A DNA stretch of 64,000 nt from Novosphingobium pentaromativorans US6-1 (lineage in GTDB: Bacteria > Pseudomonadota > Alphaproteobacteria > Sphingomonadales > Sphingomonadaceae): positions 558,001 through 622,000 of the forward strand of contig NZ_CP009291.1 in assembly GCF_000767465.1 (NCBI RefSeq), read 5' to 3'. Shown piece after piece: positions 37,765 to 49,000 of the stretch. Below the pieces are notes generated by a model. It was given only the letters and a program-made list of their open reading frames with translations. It was not told where the DNA came from and did no database searches. Every line of letters starts with the position of its first letter. Position 1 is the stretch's first letter. Position numbers and translations under genes: made by a program.

Positions 37765-38652
37765 TCAGGCAGCGTTCTCGTTGACCGCCTCGGGGTTCCG
37801 TGCCCTTTCGAGGGGCAGCGGTTCCTTGAAGGTATTGGTGACATAGGGGAACGGGATCTCGATGCCCGCCTCGTCTAGCGCGGACTTCACGGCCATGACG
37901 ATCTGGCTCTTGGTCAGGCGCAGGTCCTGCGCGACGGTGTCGGTCCACCACTGGACGAGGAAGTCGACCGAGCTGGCATTGAACTCCTGCGCGAAGACGA
38001 CGACGCCCTTGTCCTTGTCCACCGCCTCGACGCTTTCGACGGCCTTCTGGATGACGTCCTGGGCTGGGCCGAGGTCCGTGTCATAAGAGACGCCGACGAC
38101 GATCTCGTTGCGGCGCAGGGCATGGTCGGTGAGAATGTCCACCGGGTTCTTGAACAGCATGGAGTTCGGAACGACGGTCAGTTCGCCCGAGAACTGCCGG
38201 ATGTGCGTTTCGCGCAAGGTGATCCTCTCGACCTTGCCGCTGATGCTGCCGCAGATGACCGAGTCGCCGATGTTCATCTTGTCGCGCAGCATGATCAGCA
38301 CGCCGGCGAGAAAATTCTCGAAAATATCCTGGAACGCAAAACCGATGGCGAGAGCGCCGACACCCAGACTTGCGAAGGCGCCTGCCGGGGTGAAGCTGGG
38401 AATGGCGATCGTGAGGGCAATCAGCGATCCGATGATCCACACCAGCAATCGCACGAGGGTATCGAGCAGTTGCTTGAGATCGTTGCGGATTGCGGTTCTG
38501 CCGGTGATGCGATCGGCAATGCGCACGGCGGTGCGCGCAACGATCCATGTAGCCAGCAGAACGACAAGCGCGATGACCAGAGAGGGCAGGGCCTGCACGA
38601 CTCCTTTGCCCATGGCCTCCAGTTCAGTGCGCAATGTTTCGACGTAATTCAC
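37765..38652 (-). CDS. Small-conductance mechanosensitive (MscS-family) channel
   Basis: A 295-residue inner-membrane channel. It has three hydrophobic helices in the first 130 residues. The pore helix and beta-domain signature are FASLGVGALAIGFAFQDIFE followed by FLAGVLIML, with GDSVICGSISGKVERITLRE. Members release solutes on osmotic downshock. The GTG at 38652 is chosen; a longer frame to 38700 would run into the lysK leader. It is divergent from lysK. Confidence 0.92.
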   Translation of the reverse strand: MNYVETLRTELEAMGKGVVQALPSLVIALVVLLATWIVARTAVRIADRITGRTAIRNDLKQLLDTLVRLLVWIIGSLIALTIAIPSFTPAGAFASLGVGALAIGFAFQDIFENFLAGVLIMLRDKMNIGDSVICGSISGKVERITLRETHIRQFSGELTVVPNSMLFKNPVDILTDHALRRNEIVVGVSYDTDLGPAQDVIQKAVESVEAVDKDKGVVVFAQEFNASSVDFLVQWWTDTVAQDLRLTKSQIVMAVKSALDEAGIEIPFPYVTNTFKEPLPLERARNPEAVNENAA

Positions 38653-38750
38653 GATATCTTCGTCCCTTTCGGTCCCTTTTGAACGTAACGGGCCTGTCAC
38701 GGCCCGGTTCCAATGCAGCTTCGCGCTTGCGAAATGTCCGCGTTTCGAAG

Positions 38751-40364
38751 ATGAGCGCCCCCATGACTGAGAATGCCCTGATCGAAGCCGCCCGTGTGTC
38801 CAAGGCCTGGCCCTTCCAGGAGGCCCAGAAGCTGCTCAAGCGCTATCCGGACGGCAAACCGGGCGGTGAGCCCATGCTGTTCGAGACCGGTTACGGTCCC
38901 TCGGGCCTTCCGCATATCGGCACGTTCCAGGAAGTTCTGCGCACGACGCTGGTGCGTCACGCCTACGAAACCCTGACCGGTGGCGCGCCGACTCGGCTGG
39001 TCGCCTTTTCGGACGATATGGATGGGCTGCGCAAGGTCCCGGACAATATTCCCAACGCCCAATTGCTTGCGGACAATCTCGGCAAGCCGCTGAGCCGCAT
39101 TCCCGATCCGTTCGGGAAGTTCGAGAGCTTCGCGCATCACAACAACGCGATGCTGCGCGATTTCCTCGATCGCTTCGGCTTCGAGTACGAGTTCGTCTCG
39201 GCCAGCGACCGCTACAATTCCGGTGCCTTCGACAGTGCCCTGTCGAACGTGCTCTCACACTACGATGCCATCATGGGTGTCATGCTGCCCACGCTTCGCG
39301 AGGAGCGCCGCAAGACCTATTCGCCGGTCCTGCCGGTGTCGCCGACCACAGGCGCGGTGCTGCAGGTGCCGGTCGAAGTCCTCGATCCGGCCACCGGAAT
39401 GATCCGCTTTGCCGACGAGGACGGCTCGACCGTTGAGCAATCCGTCTTCGGCGGCCATGCCAAGCTGCAGTGGAAGGTCGATTGGGCAATGCGCTGGGTC
39501 GATCTTGGCGTCGACTACGAGATGTGCGGCAAGGACCTGACCGACTCGGTGACGCAGTCGGGCAAGATCTCGCAGATCCTTGGGCGCCGTAAGCCCGAAG
39601 GGCTGATCTACGAACTCTTCCTCGACGAGAACGGCGAGAAGATCTCCAAGTCCAAGGGCAATGGCCTCACCATCGAGCAGTGGCTGACCTACGGGACCGA
39701 GGAAAGTCTTGGCTTCTATCTGTTCCGGGAGCCCAAGAGCGCCAAGCAGCTGCATATCGGCGTGATCCCCAAGGCGGTCGACGAGTACTGGCAGTTCCGC
39801 GGCAACCTTCCGGACCAGACGCTCGAAAAGCAGCTTGGCAATCCGGTTTGGCACCTGCTGCGCGCGACCGGAAACGGTGAAGGCGCGGGCGACACCCTGC
39901 CGGTGACCTTCTCGCTGCTGCTCAACCTCGTGGGCGTGCTGGGCGCCGATGCAACCGCCGATCAGGTCTGGTCGTACCTTGGCAATTACGTCGCCGATGC
40001 GACGCCCGAGGCGCATCCGGAACTGGGCGAACTGGTGCGCGCCGCCCTTGCCACCAACCGGGATTTCATCGCGCCGACGCTGGTGCGCCGCGCGCCGGCC
40101 GCCCATGAAGCCGAAGCGCTCAACGCGCTCGATGCCGAACTGGCCAAGGCTGGGCCGGACACGTCGGCAGAGGAATTGCAGAACACGGTCTATGAGATCG
40201 GCAAGAACGAGGCTTACGGCTTCGGTAATTTGCGCGACTGGTTCAAGGCGCTTTACGAAACCCTTCTGGGCTCCAGCCAGGGGCCGCGCATGGGCAGCTT
40301 CATCGCGCTTTATGGCATTCCCGAGACGCGCAAGCTGATCGCAGAAGCGCTTTCCAGCCAATGA
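38751..40364 (+). CDS. lysK: Lysyl-tRNA synthetase, class I
   Basis: A 537-residue class I LysRS, the archaeal type also found in alphaproteobacteria and spirochaetes. The HIGH-like motif is in GPSGLPHIGTFQE and the KMSKS-like motif is KISKSKGNG. It charges tRNA-Lys and replaces the usual class II LysS. ATG at 38751 or 38763 can start the protein; neither ribosome binding site is clearly better. A longer frame from 38634 overlaps the divergent channel gene and is rejected. It overlaps the DUF1003 gene by four bases. Confidence 0.95.
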   Translation: MSAPMTENALIEAARVSKAWPFQEAQKLLKRYPDGKPGGEPMLFETGYGPSGLPHIGTFQEVLRTTLVRHAYETLTGGAPTRLVAFSDDMDGLRKVPDNIPNAQLLADNLGKPLSRIPDPFGKFESFAHHNNAMLRDFLDRFGFEYEFVSASDRYNSGAFDSALSNVLSHYDAIMGVMLPTLREERRKTYSPVLPVSPTTGAVLQVPVEVLDPATGMIRFADEDGSTVEQSVFGGHAKLQWKVDWAMRWVDLGVDYEMCGKDLTDSVTQSGKISQILGRRKPEGLIYELFLDENGEKISKSKGNGLTIEQWLTYGTEESLGFYLFREPKSAKQLHIGVIPKAVDEYWQFRGNLPDQTLEKQLGNPVWHLLRATGNGEGAGDTLPVTFSLLLNLVGVLGADATADQVWSYLGNYVADATPEAHPELGELVRAALATNRDFIAPTLVRRAPAAHEAEALNALDAELAKAGPDTSAEELQNTVYEIGKNEAYGFGNLRDWFKALYETLLGSSQGPRMGSFIALYGIPETRKLIAEALSSQ

Positions 40365-40894
40365 TGCAACTGCCCCGGCGCACGCCTGAGCAGCTGGCCG
40401 AGGAGCTTCTCGGCCGCAAGTTCAGCGAGCTGGAGCAGGAAGAACAGAATGTCCTGCGGCGCATTGCCGCGGGCACCCTGATCGGCCCCGATGCCGACGA
40501 GATCGCCGCGACCCATGCCAGCCGCGGCGACCGGCTTGCTGACCGGGTTGCGTCGGTCGGCGGCAGCTGGGGCTTCATCATTGCCTTTGGACTGGTGCTG
40601 ATCGCCTGGATGCTCGTTAACAGCCATGTGCTGGAAGCCTTCGGGCTGCATCCCTTCGATGGCTACCCGTACATCTTCCTCAACCTCATTCTCTCGATGC
40701 TGGCTGCGATCCAGGCGCCGGTGATCATGATGAGCCAGAACAGGCAGGCCGACAAGGATCGCATTGCCGCGCGGCATGACTATGAAGTCAACTTGCGCAC
40801 GCAGCTGGAAATTTTGCGGCTCCACCGGCGCTTCGATCACCTCATCGAATACCTTGAGGCGCGCCGCGCATCGGAAGCCGGGGAGGAATACTGA
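40361..40894 (+). CDS. DUF1003 family membrane protein
   Basis: A 177-residue protein with two hydrophobic helices around residues 68-85 and 100-125 (GSWGFIIAFGLVLIAWMLVN; FLNLILSMLAAIQAPVIMMS), the core of DUF1003, followed by the family's QNRQADKDR and a cytoplasmic helical tail. Function unknown. It starts with two ATGs and overlaps the lysK stop, so it is co-transcribed with lysK. Confidence 0.88.
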   Translation: MMQLPRRTPEQLAEELLGRKFSELEQEEQNVLRRIAAGTLIGPDADEIAATHASRGDRLADRVASVGGSWGFIIAFGLVLIAWMLVNSHVLEAFGLHPFDGYPYIFLNLILSMLAAIQAPVIMMSQNRQADKDRIAARHDYEVNLRTQLEILRLHRRFDHLIEYLEARRASEAGEEY

Positions 40895-40925
40895 ACCTGC
40901 CGGAGAGTGAGGCGATCCTGCGGGC

Positions 40926-42787
40926 TTACCTTGCCACGCCCGCGCGGTGGGGGCGGCTCGCGGCGATCCAGCCGTCTATCTTCGCTTCCAGCACCGGCAG
41001 GGGCAGGGCACCCGAACCCAGCACTTCCTCGTGGAAGGCACGGATATCGAAGCGCGCTCCGAGCTGTTCCTGCGCCTTGCCGCGCAGGCGCTGGATGGTG
41101 AGCGCGCCGATCTTGTAGGCGAGCGCCTGTGCCGGCATTGCGATGTAGCGATCCACCTCGGCTTCCGCGTCGCTGCGGCCCATGCCCGAATTGGCCAGCA
41201 TGTAGTCGATCGCCTGCTGGCGCGACCAGCCCTTGGCGTGGATGCCGGTATCGACGACCAGCCGCATTGCCCTCAGCATCTCGTCGTCGAGCGTGCCCCA
41301 GTGCTGCAGCGGGTCCTTGTAGAATCCCATGTCGTAGCCCAGCGTCTCGGCATAGAGCGCCCAGCCTTCGACGAAGGCGCTGTTGCCACCGTAGCGCTGG
41401 AAACCGGGGAGGCTCTGGTCTTCCTGCGCGAGGCTGATCTGGAAGTGATGCCCCGGCACGCCCTCGTGCATATAGAGCGTGGTCATGCCGCTGAGGAAGC
41501 GGTGCGGCAGGTCGTAGGTGTTGTAGTAGAAGACACCGGGCTTGCCGCGTTCGGGCGCGCCTTCGGAATAGCTGCCGCCAGCTTCGAACTTCTCACGATA
41601 GGCCGGGTAGGGTTCGATCAGCATGGGCGTTTCGGGCATCCGCTCGAACCAGCGCGGCAGAGCGGCGTCGACCTGCTTGCCGATGCGGGCGAAACCGTCG
41701 GAGAGCTGGCTGCCGTCGGTCGGATGAAAGCGTGGATCGCCGCGAATTTCGTCGAAGAATGCAGCGAGGGTTCCTGAATAGCCCAGCTGCCTGCGCACCC
41801 CGTCCATATCCCGCTGAATGCGGGCGACTTCCGAAAGGCCGAGCTGGTGAATGGCCTCCGGTTCCAGCGTCAACGTCGTCTCGCGCCGGATCAGAGCGCG
41901 ATAGAGCTGCGTGCCTCCCTTCATTTCGCCAAGCCCGATAGAATCGCGGGCCTCGGGAAGGTACTCGGCCTGCAGGAATTGCCGCAGGCGCCGGTAGGCT
42001 GGCCAGATCGCCTCGCGGGTCGCCGACCGGAATGCCGGCGCGAGGGCCTTGCGGCTCTTGTCGGAGAGTGTCTCCGGGACCTGCCGGAGCGGGCCGAGAA
42101 GGGCGAATCTTCGTAGGATTGGGCCAGTAGGGCGTCGATCTGGGCAATCATGTTGATCACCGTCAGGCGCGGTTCGACCACGCCTGAGGCCATGCCCTGC
42201 CGAAAGCGGGCGATGGCATTGTCGATCACGCGGGGAAAGGCCCGGTAGAGCGTGAGGGCGCGCCGGTAATCTGCCTCGTCGGCGTAGTCGTAAGTGCCGC
42301 CGGGCGCGATCATGGCGGGGAACTCGACATGCAGTCCGCCGAAATGGTTGAACGGCCGTACCCTGGTCAGGCGGCGCAGTTCTGGCTGGAGCCACGCCAG
42401 TTCGTCGTCCTTGAGCGCTGCGAACGTATCGTAGGAAATCTGGAGTTCGGGCGGCAGCGCGGCGCGGTCGACCGAGCGCAGCGCTTCGCGGCTCTTGCGG
42501 GCAGAGGCCTGCACGTCGCGATCGAGGGCGTCGGTGTACATGCGTTCGAACTGGGCGCCTCCCGCCGTGGCGCCGGCATAAAGCGGGGTCAGGGGATCGA
42601 GTTCGTCCTCGCGCTGCGCATCTTCGGCGAAGAGGCGAAGCAGGTGCAGGCGATTGCGCTCTGCATCGGCCGCAGGCACCGGGTGCGATGGCTGGACGGC
42701 GGCCTCGGCACTGACCGGCAAGGCCGGAAAGGGGAGCGCGCAGGACAGGCCCAGCGCCAGGAGCGTAGCCGCGTTGCGAAATCTCAT
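40926..42787 (-). pseudogene. DUF885 family protein (exported, M32-like), apparent one-base frameshift
   Basis: The intact protein would be about 620 residues: a signal peptide (ATLLALGLSCALPFPALPVS) and a DUF885 domain with the metal-binding-like motif MHEGVPGHHFQ. The reading frame breaks near 42096-42100. The first frame runs to EDSPF, and adding one C on the coding strand continues as LGPLRQVPETLSDKSRKAL. As given, the 5' frame ends at 41921 and the 3' frame has no proper start. The length is one base short of a multiple of three. Members are thought to be metallopeptidase-like. The start overlaps the preceding oxygenase stop. It could be a sequencing error or a true pseudogene. Confidence 0.82.
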
Positions 42788-43449
42788 TGCCAGTTGCGAA
42801 CCCGGAACCACTTGGTGACGACGTACTTGACGCCCCTGACGACTGGCCGGGCTGCATGCATGGTCAGCGGATTGGGGGTCCCGTCGGGCAATGCGTTGTT
42901 CCACAGCAGGAGGCAACCGGGTTCGGGCGGGATGCTCAGGCCGATGTGGGTAAAATCGGTCCGTCCACCTTCCTCCACGGCGTTGAGGTAGATCATCGCG
43001 GTCCAGCTGCGCTGGCCGCCGCAGCGCCGCTCCTGCCGCCAGTAGCCGGCTTCGGTATCGAACCAGTCGCAGTGCTCGTTGAAATACTGGCCGCATTCGT
43101 AGCGCTGGCCCTGCGCCGATTCCCCGCAGGACGGAGCGATGCCGGTAAAGTCGCTCAGGCGCAGTTCGAGATCGCGCACGATCCTGTCGTGGGTGTCGAT
43201 GTCGCCCGAATAGCTGGTGCGGTAACCGTCCCAGCCTTCTTCTTCCAGCAGGCGGGAAGGGCAGGCGCAGGTGTCGATAAGCGCTATGAGGTGAGCGCAG
43301 TCGGCCTCGTTGAGGAAGCTGTTGGAGGTGTAGATTTCCACCGCCTCGACGGGCAGCCGCCTGACCGTGGGCTGGCCGGACAGGCGCTCCCGGACCGAAG
43401 CGCCGATCCTTGCAAGTGCCCTGCAGTCCGGATGAGGCGTGGCTGGCAT
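42784..43449 (-). CDS. 2-oxoglutarate/Fe(II)-dependent oxygenase, prolyl 4-hydroxylase type
   Basis: A 221-residue enzyme of the P4H-like group. The iron ligands are His and Asp in EHCDWFD and a distal His in TMHAARPVVRG; the 2-oxoglutarate-binding Lys is in GVKYVVTKWF. SRSWTAMIYLN-type core is present as QRSWTAMIYLN. It would hydroxylate a protein or small molecule, substrate unknown. ATG at 43449 is preferred over the TTG 11 codons earlier. It overlaps the DUF885 gene by four bases, forming a two-gene operon. Confidence 0.88.
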   Translation of the reverse strand: MPATPHPDCRALARIGASVRERLSGQPTVRRLPVEAVEIYTSNSFLNEADCAHLIALIDTCACPSRLLEEEGWDGYRTSYSGDIDTHDRIVRDLELRLSDFTGIAPSCGESAQGQRYECGQYFNEHCDWFDTEAGYWRQERRCGGQRSWTAMIYLNAVEEGGRTDFTHIGLSIPPEPGCLLLWNNALPDGTPNPLTMHAARPVVRGVKYVVTKWFRVRNWQ

Positions 43450-43550
43450 CTCGATCGTGAGACTACCGGGAATGTTCCACAAATCAATCGCTTCGTTTCA
43501 CACAGTAAAACCCTGCATGATTTTCGGCGCACGCGGCGTGACCGGCATCG

Positions 43551-43586
43551 AAAAAAGGCCCCCGGCGCTGGTGCCGAGGGCCTTTC
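43551..43586 (-). terminator. Intrinsic terminator of the RcnB-like gene
   Basis: On the minus strand the stem GGCCCTCGGC facing GCCGGGGGCC is followed by a run of six T residues. It lies 21 bases after the RcnB-like stop. Confidence 0.85.
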
Positions 43587-43606
43587 ATTCGCCGTTCTTC
43601 TTGAGC

Positions 43607-44491
43607 TTACCAGAAGAAGTCGTAGATCACGTCGACCACTTCGCCGGTGTAGATATCCACCAGCAGCACGTCGTCGTAATAGCGGACCCAGCGGTAGGGA
43701 CCGTAGACTTCCGGCAGCCTGTAGGACCAGGGATCGTCGATCCAGTAGCGCGAGCTGTAGAACAGCGATCCCAGCGAGAAACCGATGCCGATGCGCCGAT
43801 ACGAGTAATTGCTGTAAGGCGAGTAGTAGCGGCCGATCCGGTAGACCGAACGGTTGCGGGCCCGGTAATCGCGCCAATCGTAACGCTTGTCGCGCCGCCA
43901 GTCCTTGCGGTCCCAACGCCGCGCGTCGCGATAGTCGCGCCGGTTGCTGTCGCGCCACTTGTCGTTGTCACGCCAACGGTTGTTGTTCCCGTCCCGCCAC
44001 CTCTCGTTGTCGCGGCGGCTGGAGTTCGCGCGCGACTGGTCCCGCCAGTCCCGGCGCGTATCCACGCGGCGGTCATTCCGGTCGTTGTCGCGTCGCTCGA
44101 TGCGCTGCTCGGTCTGTTTCGCGTAGTCGCCGCTGCGCATTCTCTGCTGCCAGGTGGACTTGCGCTCCTGTTCGCTGCGCTGCTCGCGGCTGGTGTCGCG
44201 CGAGGAGCGGTTGCCCGACCAGCTGCGGTTCTGTGTCGGCGTGGCTTCCTGACGCACGCGGTTGTCGTTGTTGGCGTTACTGCGCGACCAGTCGCGGCGA
44301 GACTCGTTCGACGAGGCGCGCTCCTGACGCTGCGCCCGCATCTGTTCGCCCCGGTTGCTGTAGCCACGGCTCTCACTGCGGGAGTTGTCCGGGCGCGATG
44401 CCGCTTCCGCCACGCTGGGAGCGACGAGGCCGGCAACGGCAATGGCCATTGCGCCCCACGCTCCAGCTGAAAAAAGTGCACCCGCCTTCAT
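43607..44491 (-). CDS. RcnB-family periplasmic protein
   Basis: About 294 residues. A signal peptide (AGAWGAMAIAVAGLVAPSVA) precedes a long low-complexity region (residues about 30-200) made mostly of Arg, Asp, Asn, Ser and Trp, then the RcnB domain near the C-terminus: PYRWVRYYDDVLLVDIYTGE and VVDVIYDFFW. E. coli RcnB is a small periplasmic protein in nickel/cobalt homeostasis; the long arginine-rich part is not in E. coli. The ATG at 44491 has AGAAGG six bases upstream and starts the signal peptide well; earlier ATGs at 44497 and 44509 are possible. Confidence 0.82.
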   Translation of the reverse strand: MKAGALFSAGAWGAMAIAVAGLVAPSVAEAASRPDNSRSESRGYSNRGEQMRAQRQERASSNESRRDWSRSNANNDNRVRQEATPTQNRSWSGNRSSRDTSREQRSEQERKSTWQQRMRSGDYAKQTEQRIERRDNDRNDRRVDTRRDWRDQSRANSSRRDNERWRDGNNNRWRDNDKWRDSNRRDYRDARRWDRKDWRRDKRYDWRDYRARNRSVYRIGRYYSPYSNYSYRRIGIGFSLGSLFYSSRYWIDDPWSYRLPEVYGPYRWVRYYDDVLLVDIYTGEVVDVIYDFFW

Positions 44492-44633
44492 GTTCATCCT
44501 TCTTGCCATATCCGGTCTCCAAAACCGGACGTGCCGCACGGCGATCGCGGCTCATCCTGAAATTGTTCTAGACCATGGGCGCTGTCCTGAACGTGAACCG
44601 GGATATGACTCTTTGTTAATGTCGGGGTGATTG

Positions 44634-44678
44634 AAAATGAACAGGCCGCCGATCCGGTATCCCGGAGCGACGGCCTGT
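44634..44678 (-). terminator. Probable terminator of ettA
   Basis: On the minus strand the arms ACAGGCCG and CGGCCTGT (44671-44678 and 44641-44648) pair exactly around a 22-base loop, and a T-rich stretch (TTCATTTTC) follows. It lies 24 bases after the ettA stop. Confidence 0.65.
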
Positions 44679-44701
44679 ATATCATGCCCGAGGCGTTTTC
44701 G

Positions 44702-46381
<1,680 letters not shown>

Positions 46382-46642
46382 CGGTTTCCTCTGGGATCTG
46401 GCGTGTCGGAATTTGCGGCGTGCTCTACAGGGGCGGGCCACCAGCCGCAAGGTTGCTGGCAGGTGGTCGTGTCGGTTCTTGCCGGAATGGCGCTGGGCCT
46501 GCGTCGAGAGCGTCGCAAAGTTGAGCTGGAAATGGGTATTGGAGCCGGCCCCGTCAAGATTTCGTGACCTGCCGGGAATTGGTCCGGTCAAGTTCTGCGA
46601 CTTGGGATTGGAAATGGCGAGGCAGGGCGTTAGGCATTGTCC

Positions 46643-48022
46643 ATGCTACGCAAAACCTTTTGCGCTGCCCTGCTTGCAGCGACCACTTTCGCCTCCTTCA
46701 GCGCTGCTCCTGCCAGTGCCACGCCCACGCAAGGGTCTGGCGTCGCCTGGGACATCGTCGAAGGTCTCACCACCGAAATCGGCCCGCGCCTCGCAGGTTC
46801 CGAGGCCGAAGCGCGCGCCCGTGACTGGGCGCAGGCCCGGCTCAGGGCGCTCGGCTTCAGCGATGTTTCGGTCGAGGAGTTCAAGACCCTGGCCTGGCAG
46901 CGCGGCGAGGAACATGCCCGCCTGACCGCCCCCTATCGGCAGCCGCTGGCGATCACCGCTCTGGGTTTCTCGGTGCCGACCCCGGCGCAAGGCCTCAAGG
47001 GTGAACTGGTTTATTTCCCGACGCTGGCCGCGCTCGAAGCAGCCCCCGAAGGATCGCTGAAGGGCAAGATTGCGTTCGTCGACCATGCCATGCGTCCCAC
47101 GCAGGACGGTTCGGGTTACGGACCCTATGGCGATGTCCGCCGAAAGGGGCCGACGATCGCTTCGCAGAAAGGGGCTGCCGGCATCGTCATCCGCTCGGCC
47201 GGCACGGACAGTCACCGCAATCCGCATACCGGCGCCACGGTTTTCGCCAAGGATGTGAAGCCGATCCCGGCAGGGGCCGTCTCCAATCCTGACGCCGACC
47301 TGATCGCGCGCATCGCCTCGCGCGGCAAGCCGATGAGCATCGACCTCAAGCTGATGGGCAAGCCGTTTCCCGATGCGCCTTCGGGCAATGTCGTGGCGGA
47401 ACTGCCGGGGCGCGATCCTTCGCTGCCGATCATCCTGCTCGCCTGCCACCTCGATTCCTGGGACCTGGGCACAGGAGCGATCGACGATGCTTCGGGCTGC
47501 GGGATCATCACGGCCGCGGCCCTGGCGGCGCAGAAAGATGGTCAGACCCTGCGCACGATCCGCGTGCTGTGGTCGGGCAACGAGGAAATGGGCATCACCG
47601 GCGGCGGCGGCGATCATTACGTGAAGGTCCATGGCAGCGAACCCCATGCCGTTGCGATGGAAAGCGACTTCGGCGCCGACAAGGTCTGGCAGCTCAAGAC
47701 GACTTTCGCCCAGGCCAATGCCGAGCTGGTGGACAAGGTGAAGGCGGCGCTTTGGCCGCTGGGTATCGTGCCGCATGACGGTCCCACCGAGGGCGGCGCC
47801 GACGTTGCCCCGATCATCGCGCACCAGAAGCTTGCCGTGATCGATCTCGGCCAGGACGGGATGCATTACTTCGACCTGCACCACACGCCGGACGATACGC
47901 TCGACAAGGTCGATCCGATTGCCCTGCAGCAGAACGTCGATGCCTGGACGGCGGTGCTCAAGGTCATCGCCAACACGCCGGAGCCGATCGCGTCGGTTTC
48001 GGCGGCAGAAGGCGGCGAGTAA
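46643..48022 (+). CDS. Exported M28-family zinc peptidase
   Basis: A 459-residue protein. A signal peptide (MLRKTFCAALLAATTFASFS...SATP) is followed by a PA-type insert and the M28 catalytic domain. Zinc ligands are expected in ACHLDSWDLG (His, Asp), AIDDASGCG (Asp), GNEEMG (catalytic Glu pair) and HYFDLHHTPDD (His). It resembles plasma glutamate carboxypeptidase-like aminopeptidases of the periplasm. ATG at 46643 is used; TTG at 46637 is a close alternative. The 261 bases upstream contain an imperfect tandem repeat of a sequence starting GTCAAG. Confidence 0.9.
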   Translation: MLRKTFCAALLAATTFASFSAAPASATPTQGSGVAWDIVEGLTTEIGPRLAGSEAEARARDWAQARLRALGFSDVSVEEFKTLAWQRGEEHARLTAPYRQPLAITALGFSVPTPAQGLKGELVYFPTLAALEAAPEGSLKGKIAFVDHAMRPTQDGSGYGPYGDVRRKGPTIASQKGAAGIVIRSAGTDSHRNPHTGATVFAKDVKPIPAGAVSNPDADLIARIASRGKPMSIDLKLMGKPFPDAPSGNVVAELPGRDPSLPIILLACHLDSWDLGTGAIDDASGCGIITAAALAAQKDGQTLRTIRVLWSGNEEMGITGGGGDHYVKVHGSEPHAVAMESDFGADKVWQLKTTFAQANAELVDKVKAALWPLGIVPHDGPTEGGADVAPIIAHQKLAVIDLGQDGMHYFDLHHTPDDTLDKVDPIALQQNVDAWTAVLKVIANTPEPIASVSAAEGGE

Positions 48023-48034
48023 GCAGCAGAGGCG

Positions 48035-48910
48035 TCAGGCGGCGGCAGCGATCCGCCCGGCAACGGCGACGAGCCGCTGGGCCTGTTCCAGGTGTAGCAG
48101 TTCGGTCATCTTGCCATCCACGCGGATCGCGCCCTTGCCGGCGTTTTCGGGCTGGGCGAAGGCGTCGATGACGCTGTGCGCCCAGGCCAGGTCCGCCTCG
48201 CTGGGTGAGAATACCGTGTTGCATGGCTCGACTTGCGCGGGGTGGATCAGGCTCTTGCCATCGAAGCCGAACATCAGCCCCTGGCGCGCTTCGGCCTCGA
48301 ATGCCTCGAGGTCGCGGAATTCATTGCACACGCCGTCGAGGATGGCGACGCCATGCGCGCGCGCGGCGGCAACCGCCATCGACAGGAATGGCAGGAACGG
48401 CGTACGGCAGGGCGTAAGCTGCGCGCGCATTTCCTTGGCGAGATCGTTGGTTCCCATGATCCACAGCGACAGGCGCGAATTGTGCGCACACTGCGCAATG
48501 GCATCGAGATTGCCCACGCTCGCGCAGGTCTCGATCATGGTCCAGAGCTGCATGTCCTTGTGCGCACTCTTGAGGGCGTCTTCATAGCGAGCGATGTCGG
48601 CCGGGGAATCGACCTTGGGCACCAGCACGGCGTCGGCCCCGGTCGATGCGATGGCGGCAAGGTCGTCCATGCCCCATTCGGTATCGATGCCGTTGGCCCG
48701 GATGACGACTTCGCGGTGGCCGAAACCGCCTTCCTCCACGGCAGCGACGGCAGCCGCGCGCGCTTCGGCCTTGAATTCGGGGGCTACGGCATCCTCGAGG
48801 TCGAAGATGACGACGTCGCAGGGCAAGCTGCGCGCCTTGGCAATCGCCTTGGCGTTCGAGGCGGGCATGTAGAGCGCACTGCGGCGCGGACGGTCAGTCG
48901 GTGCAGTCAT
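48035..48910 (-). CDS. HpcH/HpaI aldolase/citrate lyase beta-like CoA-ester lyase
   Basis: A 291-residue TIM-barrel enzyme. RRSALYMPASNAKAIAKAR, the metal-binding FDLEDAVAP, VIRANGIDTEWG and MIETCASVGNLDA match the CitE/CoA ester lyase group (such as malyl-CoA, citramalyl-CoA or mesaconyl-CoA lyases). Which CoA ester it cleaves is not predictable. It converges on the M28 peptidase (12 bases apart). No other citrate-lyase subunit is adjacent. Confidence 0.9.
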   Translation of the reverse strand: MTAPTDRPRRSALYMPASNAKAIAKARSLPCDVVIFDLEDAVAPEFKAEARAAAVAAVEEGGFGHREVVIRANGIDTEWGMDDLAAIASTGADAVLVPKVDSPADIARYEDALKSAHKDMQLWTMIETCASVGNLDAIAQCAHNSRLSLWIMGTNDLAKEMRAQLTPCRTPFLPFLSMAVAAARAHGVAILDGVCNEFRDLEAFEAEARQGLMFGFDGKSLIHPAQVEPCNTVFSPSEADLAWAHSVIDAFAQPENAGKGAIRVDGKMTELLHLEQAQRLVAVAGRIAAAA

Positions 48911-49000
48911 CGTGTCTTCCTCTGGCTTGCCTGTTCCCTTGCGGCGGAGCGGGCCGCGGGGTCAAGTGTCTGGGAAGACCAAATGTCGGCGCCGCGAAGA

